From: Mogibacterium sp.
GTDB lineage: Bacteria > Bacillota > Clostridia > Peptostreptococcales > Anaerovoracaceae
Assembly: GCA_017434025.1 (NCBI GenBank)
Contig: JAFRGC010000042.1
Coordinates: 31,469 to 95,468 of the forward strand
Length of the DNA stretch: 64,000 bases
Direction of reading: 5' to 3'
Shown: positions 17,723 to 26,493 of the stretch, one piece after another
Layout: every line of letters starts with the position of its first letter
Numbering within the stretch: the stretch's first letter is position 1
Program-made: the position numbers and the translations under genes
Notes under the pieces: model-generated
Database searches by the model: none
What the model saw: the letters and a program-made list of their open reading frames with translations, nothing else
Told to the model about the DNA's origin: nothing

Positions 17723-19167
17723 AATTTCTCTCCTTTCTGTAGGATCTCAAGTTTTCTCTCATACAACTTCAACGAATCATTATTTCTATAATATGCATCG
17801 CATCCATATCTTGCTATGAATCTCGATGAGTAGAAACCTATTGTGAGTTCGGTGACGAGTATCACCATTTCCTGTCCCGCGCCCCAGACGTTTTCCGCGA
17901 AAGCAAACAGATTGTCGAGTCTTGCTCTGGCTGCGGCAGCCGCAAGCTTCATATCTGAAACGATGCGGTCATAATCCGCTTTGATATCGGCAAAATCCGC
18001 ACCCACGGAATGTTTCCGCAGGAACTCGATGACCGTCTCGTATTTGAGCCTCGCGTCAGGAGAGAGCACGCCCATCCTGAGATAGCGCGTGTACAGTTCT
18101 TCCTCGCTGTCCGCGATCTCACTGATATCTCCACCTTCCTTGACCTGCCTGAGCAGTTTGACCAGTTCGGAGGCGACATCCTCTGTCTTGACTACAGCGG
18201 CGATCTCCTCACGGATGATCCCAAGGAGCAGACCGAGGAGGGAAAGTCTCTCGTCGAACGGCGCATTGGCTGCACGGCTCCTGATCTCTTCGCTGGCGGT
18301 ACCGGACAGAATGTCTTCGAGTTTGTAGTCGGACCTGTACTTGTTGAAGAGGTCATAATACGACGCAAAATCTTCCGCGATCTCTGTATCCTGCAGGTAC
18401 TGGCTGATCAGCTTGAGGTCGACTTCGATGCCGAGCATTTCGTACATCCTGATGATGCTGCTCAGATCAGACCATCCTCTTGCTGTTACGAATTTCTTGC
18501 CCTCGATGCTCTCTTCGACTTTGTAGAAACTGCCTCTGCGCGCTTCGAGATAAGTGAGGACGCTGGCGTGGACATTCGTGACATAAGCGTATTTCTTCCA
18601 GGCTTCATAGTCCGGCTCGATGTCGACTCTCTTGAGCCTGTCCCATGTAACGATGTCAAATTCCTTGGCGTTGCGGTTGTACTCTATCGGGTTGCCGGCG
18701 GTGACGATGATCCAGCCTTCCGGCACTCTGTGCTTACCGAATGTCTTGAACTGAAGGAACTGCAGCATTGTTGGGGTGAGCGTCTCAGAAACACAGTTGA
18801 CCTCATCGAGGAACAGAATGCCTTCCCTGAGACCGGTCGCAGCCATCACATCGTATACCGATGCAATGATCTCGCTCATGGTGTATTCGGAAACGTCATA
18901 CTCTTCACCTGCGTACGACTTGTGGACGATCTTCGGAAGACCGAGCGCTGACTGACGGGTGTGGTGAGTTATGGAATAGCTCACAAGCCCGATCCCCAGT
19001 TCCTCAGCGACCTGTCTGACGATCGCAGTCTTGCCGATTCCCGGAGGACCCATGAGGAACAGCGGGCGCTGATCCTCAACAGGAAGCACATAATTGCCGA
19101 AGCGGTCCTTCATCGAATACGCCCTGATGGTATTGGTCAGCTGCTGCTTGGCTTCTGCTATATTCAT
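17701..19167 (-). CDS. MoxR-type AAA+ ATPase
   Basis: 488 residues. Walker A GPPGIGKT at 40-47, Walker B ILFLDEVN near 122, sensor-1 region IIVTAGNP and an Arg-finger-type segment DRLKRVDIEP. The AAA_5 core is followed by ~270 residues of helices, longer than typical MoxR (~330). MoxR ATPases work with VWA proteins as chaperones that insert metals or cofactors or remodel an enzyme. Its VWA partner is encoded two genes upstream in the same operon. The start overlaps the LRR gene by 4 bp and has an AAGGAG site. Confidence 0.88.
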   Translation of the reverse strand: MNIAEAKQQLTNTIRAYSMKDRFGNYVLPVEDQRPLFLMGPPGIGKTAIVRQVAEELGIGLVSYSITHHTRQSALGLPKIVHKSYAGEEYDVSEYTMSEIIASVYDVMAATGLREGILFLDEVNCVSETLTPTMLQFLQFKTFGKHRVPEGWIIVTAGNPIEYNRNAKEFDIVTWDRLKRVDIEPDYEAWKKYAYVTNVHASVLTYLEARRGSFYKVEESIEGKKFVTARGWSDLSSIIRMYEMLGIEVDLKLISQYLQDTEIAEDFASYYDLFNKYRSDYKLEDILSGTASEEIRSRAANAPFDERLSLLGLLLGIIREEIAAVVKTEDVASELVKLLRQVKEGGDISEIADSEEELYTRYLRMGVLSPDARLKYETVIEFLRKHSVGADFADIKADYDRIVSDMKLAAAAARARLDNLFAFAENVWGAGQEMVILVTELTIGFYSSRFIARYGCDAYYRNNDSLKLYERKLEILQKGEKLWQQSTM

Positions 19168-19850
19168 AGATCAAATTCTCCTTCATCAAATCGGCGGGGA
19201 ACGGACATGAGCAGGGCAGTGATCTCGCTCCTGCCTGCGCTGTGAGCCTGCTGGATATAGGCATCAAGATCGCCTTCCAGCAGTCCCAGTCTGGCGATCC
19301 CGTTCATCGCCGGAATATTATTATGCTTGATGATCCATTCTATCATGAGTTGCTCGTGTTTGTGTATGAAGGCTCGCGCACGTTCTGCTGTGATACTGCT
19401 GTGCCTTTCCGGGCAGGAACACCAGAGCAGAGTGTACTGCAGCTCCTCGTGATGGCGAATGTTGTCCGGATAGCCGCACGCGATGAACCCTTCGTGCAGG
19501 TCATCACAGCAGCTGAAAGCGTCGCTTTCGATCACGGTGCTGACTCCCGGAACTTCGATCTTCCTGAGATCATCGCAGCTGAAGAATGCTTTCTCAGCGA
19601 TCAGTTCCATTCCTGCCGGCAGCAGGACTTCTTCGATCGCTGTCTCGCCAAATGCTTCTTCCCTGATAAACCGCAGACTTTCAGGAAAGACGACTTCTCT
19701 CAGATTGCTGCACCCGTAGAATGCGACCTCCCCGATATCTGTGATGCCCTCAGGTATCACGACAGAAGTAAAGCTGCTGTCTTCTGCGTACGCGCCTTCG
19801 ACGAGGCGGCCGTTATTGACTTTGGACGGATCTATCGTCAGTTTGCTCAT
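19164..19850 (-). CDS. Leucine-rich-repeat (BspA-type LRR_5) protein
   Basis: 228 residues. Residues ~25-125 hold four BspA-type repeats with the pattern I-x-x-x-A-F-x-x-C-x-x-L-x-x-V-x-x-P (FYGCSNLREVVFPESL, FFSCDDLRKIEVPGV, FSCCDDLHEGFI). The last ~90 residues are helical and include MIEWIIKHNNIPAMNGIARL, like an ankyrin-type end. There is no signal peptide, so it is cytoplasmic and probably a protein-protein adaptor. It overlaps both the VWA and MoxR genes by 4 bp, which implies it works with them. Confidence 0.82.
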   Translation of the reverse strand: MSKLTIDPSKVNNGRLVEGAYAEDSSFTSVVIPEGITDIGEVAFYGCSNLREVVFPESLRFIREEAFGETAIEEVLLPAGMELIAEKAFFSCDDLRKIEVPGVSTVIESDAFSCCDDLHEGFIACGYPDNIRHHEELQYTLLWCSCPERHSSITAERARAFIHKHEQLMIEWIIKHNNIPAMNGIARLGLLEGDLDAYIQQAHSAGRSEITALLMSVPRRFDEGEFDL

Positions 19851-21151
19851 AGTTTCATGAATTCTTCAGTAGGCATATCGACTTTCATGGCCCATTCCGG
19901 CACCCACACATCGGTAAGTGTGTCGTTGTGGATGATGAATGCCACATCGTAATCCGGGGAATGGGAAGGGAAGGTTCCTTTGCCGTCGGTAAAATACAGC
20001 AGCCCGCGCATTTCGGTGAGTTTGCGTTCTTCGATGAGTTTGTCCACATACGCGAATACCGGGCGGAAATCCGTCCTGCCGAGCCCCTTGATCTCCATGC
20101 TGCTGAGATAATTGTCAAAATCTTCCCGGCAGGTGATCAGTACAGAATCGCGTATTGCATCGTCACACTGCAGGATGTACAGGTTCGTCCGCGTGTCAAA
20201 ACTGTTCTGGCCGGTGAGTATGTCATGGGTGTGCTGGACAAATTTCTGCACGACCGCGCCTTCGACACTGCCGGATGTGTCAATGGCGATCACGAAATCC
20301 CGGATCTTCCTGCTGTCTCTGTACTCGAGCGGTTCGATCAGAGGGATGTCCCCGTACAGCTCTATGCCATAAGTATAGTAGATGTTATCGAATTCCTCAT
20401 CGGAGACTTTCATGGTCTCCGAGCGGAGGCTGAACCGCTTGAGAAATTCCGTATAGTTATATCTGATACGGTTGATCTCTCTCAGATTCTGAGTGAGTGC
20501 TCCGTCATCTTTGTCAAAAAGTTCGAGCTCTGTCTGCATCCGCCTGGCGATATCTTTCCACAGCTGCTCAAGATCGATATTGCTCGCGATAGGGTAGTAT
20601 GCGGCATCTGTTCCGTACCACAGATCGTGATCATCACCGTGGAACAGCTCACTCCACTGATAGCACTGTACATAAGAGACCTTGCCGCTATTGAGATAGC
20701 TGTAGATCCTCTCTGCAGTCAGATAGGGGAGTTCCTCCCTGAGACGGCCGATCACTTCTGCCTGAGCGGTTTCACGTTTGGCTCTGAGACAGTCTTTCCC
20801 GAGCTCGTTGATACTGTTCTCAGCAGCGATATCACATGCCAGATCCCATCTGAGTCTGTCGATCCCCTCACCGACGATACTGTGCCTGAGCACATTGTGG
20901 AGAGCGCAGTGGATCAGGTTGCGTGTAACGGAGTTCTGATCATCGTGATACATGTTGATCAGACTCCACGGGCTGTAGAAAACAAAAGCACCGTTGCCTG
21001 CGAATCTGAAATTCATATCAGGAACGATGCGGAGATTGCCGATCGCGCGGTCCATGAACCTCAAATTGACAAGAATAGTGTTTCTTGCCAGTGCGATTAT
21101 TTCCTGTGACAATTCTTCTGCCTGTCGGTCGCGTTCGGTCAGATTGTTCAT
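19847..21151 (-). CDS. VWA-domain protein, DUF2201-like (MoxR partner)
   Basis: 434 residues, first gene of the seven-gene operon. The C-terminal half has a VWA fold with MIDAS motif DTSGSV near 300, a later GRTDF threonine and YFTDGKG. The N-terminal half resembles the DUF2201 metallopeptidase-like part, but the zinc-protease-type helix reads HCALHNVLRH, with the catalytic Glu of HExxH absent. It therefore looks like a binding rather than a cutting domain. It should pair with the MoxR ATPase encoded downstream. The operon's promoter must lie in 21152-21250, an AT-rich stretch where no clear minus-strand -35/-10 pair stands out. Confidence 0.82.
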   Translation of the reverse strand: MNNLTERDRQAEELSQEIIALARNTILVNLRFMDRAIGNLRIVPDMNFRFAGNGAFVFYSPWSLINMYHDDQNSVTRNLIHCALHNVLRHSIVGEGIDRLRWDLACDIAAENSINELGKDCLRAKRETAQAEVIGRLREELPYLTAERIYSYLNSGKVSYVQCYQWSELFHGDDHDLWYGTDAAYYPIASNIDLEQLWKDIARRMQTELELFDKDDGALTQNLREINRIRYNYTEFLKRFSLRSETMKVSDEEFDNIYYTYGIELYGDIPLIEPLEYRDSRKIRDFVIAIDTSGSVEGAVVQKFVQHTHDILTGQNSFDTRTNLYILQCDDAIRDSVLITCREDFDNYLSSMEIKGLGRTDFRPVFAYVDKLIEERKLTEMRGLLYFTDGKGTFPSHSPDYDVAFIIHNDTLTDVWVPEWAMKVDMPTEEFMKL

Positions 21152-21289
21152 GGCGGGATGCTCTGATGGTTGTTGTTTGTTTTCAATTCTAATAATAAAT
21201 ATATCATTTTGGATTGTTTGATGATATGGCTAGTCAAAAATGTATAATAAAAAATATAAGGATGGTACTCAGCAGAGAGGGGGAAGTAT

Positions 21290-22306
21290 ATGAAATGCGC
21301 AATTTACGGTGCCGGATCTCTGGGCACGATATTAGGAGCTTATCTCACGAAGAACGGTTTCCCGATCGAGCTGGTGAACCGCAATGTAAAACATGTAGAA
21401 GCACTGCAGAAGAACGGAGCTCACATCACGGGAACGGTCGATTTCACTACTCCGGTCAACGCGATCCTGCCGGATCAGATGGAAGGCCCGTATGACATCA
21501 TTTTCCTGATGACAAAGCAGCTCCATAACCCGGAAATCGTCACCATGCTCAAGCCAAAGCTTGCTGATGACGGTGTCATCGTGACGCTGCAGAACGGCAT
21601 CCCTGAACCCGGTATCGCAGAGATCGTGGGCGAAGACAGGACTGTCGGCTGCACGGTGGAATGGGGCGCGACTATGACGGAGCCGGGCTGCTGTATCCTG
21701 ACCAGTGAGCCGGAAAGCCTGTCATTCCATATGGGAGGCATGAAAGGCATATCGCCGGAAACGCTTGAACGGGTGAAGAGCGTGCTTGAGAAAATGTGTC
21801 CTGTGGACATCGAGGACAATCTGATCGGCGCGCGCTGGTCCAAACTCCTGATCAATGCCACATTCTCCGGACTTGGGTCTGTTATCGGAGGTACCTTCGG
21901 TGATGTCGCGACGTGGAAGCCTGCCAACAAGGTAGCGGTAAAATGCATGAAAGAATGCATCGATGTCGCTCATGCCGGCGGAGTCGAATTTGCACCGGTC
22001 CAGGGCAAAGACATCACGAAACTCTTCTACTACACGAACAAAGCGAAACAGAAAATTGCGGAGATACTCGTGCCGATAGCCATGAAAAAGCACTTCGGGA
22101 TCGTTCCGTCGATGCTGCAGGATCTCCAGAAAGGCAAGCCTTGCGAGATCGACGCGATCAACGGCGTTGTCTGTGAGTGGGGCAGGAAGTACGGCGTACC
22201 GACTCCTGTGAATGACAGGATCGTAGAGATCGTCAAGAAGGAAGAGAAGGAAGGCCTCAGACCGATGCTGGCGAATATCCAGTACCTGGAGGAATTCTAC
22301 AAATAG
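21290..22306 (+). CDS. Ketopantoate reductase family protein (ApbA/PanE)
   Basis: 338 residues. The N-terminal NADP site AIYGAGSLGTILGAYL and VNRNVKHVEAL, the LTKQ-like MTKQLHN stretch, VTLQNGI, and the C-terminal helical domain with the conserved Lys (RWSKLLINATFS) and a late PSMLQDLQKG-EID motif all fit 2-dehydropantoate 2-reductases. It would reduce ketopantoate to pantoate for coenzyme A, though many paralogues act on other 2-keto acids. ATG follows GAGAGGGGGAAG. A TATAAT at 21243-21248 is a possible -10. A pantothenate symporter is encoded at 40.6 kb, so the strain may both make and import pantothenate. Confidence 0.85.
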   Translation: MKCAIYGAGSLGTILGAYLTKNGFPIELVNRNVKHVEALQKNGAHITGTVDFTTPVNAILPDQMEGPYDIIFLMTKQLHNPEIVTMLKPKLADDGVIVTLQNGIPEPGIAEIVGEDRTVGCTVEWGATMTEPGCCILTSEPESLSFHMGGMKGISPETLERVKSVLEKMCPVDIEDNLIGARWSKLLINATFSGLGSVIGGTFGDVATWKPANKVAVKCMKECIDVAHAGGVEFAPVQGKDITKLFYYTNKAKQKIAEILVPIAMKKHFGIVPSMLQDLQKGKPCEIDAINGVVCEWGRKYGVPTPVNDRIVEIVKKEEKEGLRPMLANIQYLEEFYK

Positions 22307-22320
22307 TGTAATAAGAAACG

Positions 22321-22356
22321 ACACCCGGATGATGCATGTCATCCGGGTGTTTTGCT
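22321..22356. terminator. Bidirectional terminator
   Basis: ACACCCGGATGA pairs with TCATCCGGGTGT around a 6-nt loop, followed by TTTTG. It lies between the convergent PanE-like and GH25 genes. Confidence 0.85.
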
Positions 22357-22361
22357 GTGGG

Positions 22362-23609
22362 TCATTCATAGAGGATATTCATGTCGACATCACCGTCGAT
22401 GCCGTTTATTCTGCCGGTGTTGCTGGCCTGCCATATCATGTAAGGACCTTCATAATCAGTCTTGTCGGTATAGTGGGCGAGCCATATAGGTCTCGTATTC
22501 GTATCCTCCCAGACCTTCTCGAGAAAGTTCAGGCTGCCGTAGAGCATACAATCGTAACCGCCTGCCGAGAGCTCCTCTGCGAACGCGTCGTAGAGATTGT
22601 TCAAATCGGTAAAACTCATTTCGTACTCCTGGAACCTCCCGAAATCTTCCCAGTCAAAGGCGACCGGAAGATCCAGACTGCTGCCGCCGAGCTTCTCGAC
22701 GACCCATCTGGCAGAAGAACGCACCTTGTCGATGGTATTGTCGTAGCTGAAGAGATAGATGCCGACCCTGAGCCCGGCTTCTCTTGCCCGTTCGATGTTC
22801 TGCTCGTATGTATCATCGATGTTGACTTCACCATCGACCGAGTATCCGATCCTGATGATCACAAAGTCGCATCCCGCAGCTTTCACTGCCTTGAAATCGA
22901 TGTCTCCCTGCCAGGTCGAGACGTCGATGCCGAAAGATCGACCTTTACCCTTGTGCCCGGAGACAAACTTCCTGAATGGAGTGCTGTCCGATGTATACGG
23001 GTAATCAGGCACGCTGTCCGCAACAATGACGGTGAGATCGCACTCCGCAGAATTCCCGGATGCGTCGGTCACGGTTACATGGAGCGGGTAGCTGCCGGAA
23101 GTGTCCATATCGACTTTGCCGTCGACAGTCACGGCCGGTGCCGGATCCGCGTTGTCACCATAACCGAGCACATCATTGAGGTTGAATTCGGTCCCGCGCT
23201 GCAGGGTCGTGCCGCTGCCGTTCCACAATATCAGAGGATCAACAGTATCGACTACAGTGTAGGTGAGGGTGAAGTCGCGTGTTGGTGTCAGCAGACCGCC
23301 AAACAGAGGCTGGGAGACCGTGTAGACCAGCGCTTCGCTGCCGAGTGTATCAGCCTCCAGGCTGTCTTCGGCAGGTGATACGATGCCCTCCGATCCACTC
23401 ACGTAATCCATCGCGGGATAATCGCCTCCGAATTCAACGCTCGGCGCTTCCTCCGTGAAACTGACGTACAGAGAATCCAGCGTGGAATTATAGTAATACA
23501 AGACTGCTCCTGCTATCGCGACTATAAGGAACAGTATGAGTACAAGCAGGATCCTGAGGGTCCTGCCCTTGCTCTTACGAGGTTGTTCTGTCTGTCTTCC
23601 GGTCCTCAT
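22362..23609 (-). CDS. Membrane-anchored GH25 lysozyme with Ig-like domain
   Basis: 415 residues. A cytoplasmic basic N-terminus is followed by one membrane helix (~18-40). Residues ~85-200 form an Ig-like domain of the DUF5011 type (FNLNDVLGYGDNAD, a SYPLHVTVTDASGNSA strand pair). Residues ~225-415 are the glycoside hydrolase 25 domain: FGIDVSTWQGDID with the first catalytic Asp, IIRIGY, GIYLFSY and the VAFDWED pair that carries Asp and Glu. It would cut the N-acetylmuramic acid bond of peptidoglycan outside the membrane. The start has GAGAGGA upstream. Confidence 0.92.
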   Translation of the reverse strand: MRTGRQTEQPRKSKGRTLRILLVLILFLIVAIAGAVLYYYNSTLDSLYVSFTEEAPSVEFGGDYPAMDYVSGSEGIVSPAEDSLEADTLGSEALVYTVSQPLFGGLLTPTRDFTLTYTVVDTVDPLILWNGSGTTLQRGTEFNLNDVLGYGDNADPAPAVTVDGKVDMDTSGSYPLHVTVTDASGNSAECDLTVIVADSVPDYPYTSDSTPFRKFVSGHKGKGRSFGIDVSTWQGDIDFKAVKAAGCDFVIIRIGYSVDGEVNIDDTYEQNIERAREAGLRVGIYLFSYDNTIDKVRSSARWVVEKLGGSSLDLPVAFDWEDFGRFQEYEMSFTDLNNLYDAFAEELSAGGYDCMLYGSLNFLEKVWEDTNTRPIWLAHYTDKTDYEGPYMIWQASNTGRINGIDGDVDMNILYE

Positions 23610-23734
23610 GCATCATCCTCTCTAATCCCAGAAATCTTGAATGCTGGAATCCATTATAACCTAAATGCAATCATGTTGCACACTATCCGGCAGATCATCC
23701 GGATCCCGCTGCTGCCGGATCTTGAGTGTGGTAC

Positions 23735-23765
23735 TTGACAGCTATGAGAACTCTGGATGTATAAT
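23735..23765 (+). promoter_or_regulatory. Possible promoter of the Nudix gene
   Basis: TTGACA (23735-23740) and TATAAT (23760-23765) with a longer than ideal 19 bp spacer. Confidence 0.45.
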
Positions 23766-23815
23766 TCTCAATAGTCAGTTTATAATTGCATAATAATATA
23801 TGAGGTGAGTTGATC

Positions 23816-24316
23816 TTGAACAGCAGTTTTTGCAGAGAATGCGGCACGAAACTGGTGCCGAAGGAACTGGAACATGAGGGCATCGTGCCATACTGTCCAT
23901 CGTGCGGGAAGTTCAGGTTTCCGCAGTACAATGTGGCCGTCATCATGATCGTGGTTGATGAAGAGAAACAGAAGATACTGCTGATCCAGCAGTACGGCAG
24001 ACCGCAGTATATCCTCGTGGCAGGATATGTAGCCAGAGGAGAATCTCTGGAAGACGCAGTAGCAAGGGAAGTGCGTGAAGAGACCGGCATGACAGTGTCT
24101 CACATCAAATTCAACCGAACGCAGTTCTATGAAGGTTCAGGATCACTGATGTGCAATTTCACAGCTTTCGTCAGGAATGCGGAAGAGTTTGCTCCGAACT
24201 ATGAGATCGACTCCTCGAAGTGGTTTACGTTCGAAGAAGCCAGGCAGAATATACGTCATGGCAGCCTGGCGGAATATTTCCTCGTCTCATATCTGGATGA
24301 GCTGGAGCAGGAATGA
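23816..24316 (+). CDS. Nudix hydrolase with N-terminal zinc ribbon
   Basis: 166 residues. Two CxxC pairs (FCRECG and YCPSCG) form an N-terminal zinc ribbon as in NudC. The Nudix box is intact: GYVARGESLEDAVAREVREETG, with the REVREE core. It would hydrolyse a nucleotide diphosphate such as NADH, ADP-ribose or a capped RNA end; NudC's own C-terminal specificity motif is not clear. I place the start at the TTG at 23816, 7 bp after GAGGTGA, because the TTG at 23810 would touch the ribosome site. Confidence 0.87.
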   Translation: MNSSFCRECGTKLVPKELEHEGIVPYCPSCGKFRFPQYNVAVIMIVVDEEKQKILLIQQYGRPQYILVAGYVARGESLEDAVAREVREETGMTVSHIKFNRTQFYEGSGSLMCNFTAFVRNAEEFAPNYEIDSSKWFTFEEARQNIRHGSLAEYFLVSYLDELEQE

Positions 24317-24387
24317 ATGATAAGTCCGGATAATATGCCCCGGACTGAGTAATATCAGAGTGGATGAAATAGAAAGGGTTGGAAGAA

Positions 24388-25017
24388 ATGAATCAGAACA
24401 TCGTCAAGAGAAATGATCTGCTTGCGCAGACAGTCATCAAAGGTCTCAAATCCCGTAACATGAACGGTTATTACGCTCACGATAAGGAAGAAGCACTTAA
24501 GATGGCGCTCGAAATGATCGAAGAGGGCAGCTCCGTGACAATGGGCGGAGCGATGAGCGCTCACGAGATCGGCCTGGTAGAAGCACTTAAGAACGGTAAC
24601 TATAACTTTATCGACAGAGATGCCATGGAGGACAAGCGCGCAGCGATGCTCGCAGCGTATGACGCGGATGTGTTCCTTGCGAGCTGCAATGCGATGACAC
24701 AGGACGGCGTATTGGTCAATATCGATGGCAATGCCAACAGAGTATCCGCGATCGCGCAGGGACCGAAGAAAGTCCTTTTCATCGTAGGCATGAACAAGAT
24801 CTGCGACGATGTCGACGGCGCTATGAAGAGAGCCCGCAGCGTAGCTGCTGTGACCAATGTTCAGAGATTCGGCCTCAGCACACCGTGCACGAAGACAGGC
24901 ACCTGCATGAACTGCAAGTCGCCTGACACGATCTGCTGCCAGTTCCTCATTACGAGATTTTCCAGACATGCGGGCAGGATCAATGTGATCCTCGTCAATG
25001 ATAATCTGGGATTCTAG
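24388..25017 (+). CDS. LUD-domain (LutC/YkgG-like) protein
   Basis: 209 residues. The LUD fold is shown by GSSVTMGGAMSAHEIGLVEAL and the AYDADVFLASCNAMTQDGVLVNIDGNANR stretch (read in parts), and by a Cys-rich tail CTKTGTCMNC with more cysteines after it. LUD proteins belong to lactate-utilisation complexes, but stand-alone forms in Clostridia have no known role. No LutA or LutB gene is near. The ATG at 24388 has AAAGGG 9 bp upstream. The next gene, an MFS transporter, starts 9 bp after the stop, so they are one transcription unit. Confidence 0.85.
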   Translation: MNQNIVKRNDLLAQTVIKGLKSRNMNGYYAHDKEEALKMALEMIEEGSSVTMGGAMSAHEIGLVEALKNGNYNFIDRDAMEDKRAAMLAAYDADVFLASCNAMTQDGVLVNIDGNANRVSAIAQGPKKVLFIVGMNKICDDVDGAMKRARSVAAVTNVQRFGLSTPCTKTGTCMNCKSPDTICCQFLITRFSRHAGRINVILVNDNLGF

Positions 25018-25026
25018 AAACATCTG

Positions 25027-26235
25027 ATGATCGGGCAGCTGAGAGAGACATTCAGGCCGGATTCGGGATACAGGGCGTTCTTCCTTTCCATGGTGACGTT
25101 CGCCCTCTCTTATGGTCTGTACAAAGGCGTCCTCGATAACTATCTTGCCGAGGTCGCCGGAATGTCTGAGTTCGATAAAGGCGTTTCTGAATTCTTCCGG
25201 GAGATGCCGGGATTCGCTCTGATACTCGTGCTGGCGGTCCTGTATATGCTCTCCGCTGAGAGGATATACCAGATCGGTGCTCTGATCATGCTTGCCGGAA
25301 TGACCATGCAGGCTGCGATCCCGTCGACCAAAGTCCTGGTCATCATGGCGATCTTCATCTATTCGCTGGGCGAGCATATCCAGCTCGCGATGAGAAATAC
25401 TCTGACGCTCGAATACGCGCAGGAGGGCAAAAGCGGGATCGCTCTCGGCCGGCAGAACGCGGTGTACCAGATCGGCACACTCGCGGGATATATGGTCGTC
25501 ATCGTGATGTCGCTGATCATCCGCAGCCGGACGGCCCTTTTCAAGCCGATGTTCTGGGCGAGTTCCGCGATCATACTGATCGGCTTTATCTCGTCTCTCA
25601 GGATCAAAGGGGACAGCAAGCCTGATGTTTCCAGACAGAGGTTCTACTTCCACAGGAAGTATACCAAGTATTACATGCTTGAACTGTTCTACGGCGCGAG
25701 GAAGCAGGTGTTCTTCACATTCGGCCCTTATGTGCTGGTGCTGTTCTATGGCGCGAGTGCCATGGACATCAGCATCCTGTTCGCGGTCACATCGATCTGC
25801 TCGTATTTCGCGTCGCCGCTGGTAGGCCGGATCATCGACAGATTCGGGTACAAGATCGTCATGATAAGCGACACCCTGATACTCGTGATCGTGTGCTTCT
25901 TCTATGGATTTGCGCATCATATCTTCCCGATGCATATCGCATTCATAATATGCTGCGCAAACTATGTGCTCGATTCGGTGATCTCACTCGCGAGTATGGC
26001 ATCGAACGTGTATGTGCAGGATCTTGCAGACAATGCGGATGAGATGCGCGCGACGATCTCCACCGGAGTCTCAGTGAATCATTTTATAACGATCCTGGTT
26101 GCGCTGTTCGGCGGGTGGGTGTGGAAAACACTCGGGGTAGAAACGCTGTTCATTCTGTCAGCGGTGCTCGGCCTGTGCAACAGCGCTTATGCAGCGACGA
26201 TCAAGACCGGAGCGCAGATGCGGGGAAGCAAATAA
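25027..26235 (+). CDS. Major facilitator superfamily transporter
   Basis: 402 residues with about twelve hydrophobic segments. The loop GRIIDRFGYK between helices 8 and 9 matches the MFS loop motif, and the two halves are joined by a basic loop (SRQRFYFHRKYTK near 200-215). The substrate is not clear. It is coupled to the LUD gene upstream. A very long open frame on the other strand across this gene is only a shadow. Confidence 0.85.
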   Translation: MIGQLRETFRPDSGYRAFFLSMVTFALSYGLYKGVLDNYLAEVAGMSEFDKGVSEFFREMPGFALILVLAVLYMLSAERIYQIGALIMLAGMTMQAAIPSTKVLVIMAIFIYSLGEHIQLAMRNTLTLEYAQEGKSGIALGRQNAVYQIGTLAGYMVVIVMSLIIRSRTALFKPMFWASSAIILIGFISSLRIKGDSKPDVSRQRFYFHRKYTKYYMLELFYGARKQVFFTFGPYVLVLFYGASAMDISILFAVTSICSYFASPLVGRIIDRFGYKIVMISDTLILVIVCFFYGFAHHIFPMHIAFIICCANYVLDSVISLASMASNVYVQDLADNADEMRATISTGVSVNHFITILVALFGGWVWKTLGVETLFILSAVLGLCNSAYAATIKTGAQMRGSK

Positions 26236-26248
26236 GAAAACCTATAGA

Positions 26249-26282
26249 ACCAAAAAGACCGCACGATGTGCGGTTTTTTGGT
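26249..26282 (+). terminator. Terminator after the LUD-MFS unit
   Basis: ACCGCAC-GAT-GTGCGGT stem flanked by CCAAAAAG and TTTTTTGG, giving a long hairpin with a T-run on the + strand. Confidence 0.88.
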
Positions 26283-26447
26283 GTAGATATTGTAATGGTC
26301 TCAATGAATAGTATTATGGCGTAGTTATTTTCATGAACATAATAGCATGCACATATCCTACTGTCAAGGTAGGAATTAATAAATAACGATCTTATTTCTA
26401 TGATTCCTTTGAGGAAAAATATGGATGAATAAATATATGCCTATTCG

Positions 26448-26456
26448 TGCTATAAT
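26448..26456 (+). promoter_or_regulatory. Extended -10 promoter of the YbaK operon
   Basis: TGCTATAAT is a perfect extended -10 element. There is no good -35, which such promoters do not need. Its position supports the downstream ATG at 26494 as the start of the next gene. Confidence 0.6.
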
Positions 26457-26493
26457 GAGTCCAATCATCTTAAAATCGCTGCAGGAGCTGCAT

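Noticed and set aside
19928-21109. A 393-residue plus-strand frame, and similar long ones at 18010-18951, 22329-23378, 38365-39420 and 62946-63779
   Set aside because: All are antisense to well-supported genes and lack motifs and ribosome sites.
24355-25935. A 526-residue open frame on the minus strand
   Set aside because: It lies antisense to the LUD and MFS genes, is rich in His, Asp, Glu and Arg as expected from reverse reading of such codons, and has no known domain. The plus-strand genes have clear folds and ribosome sites.
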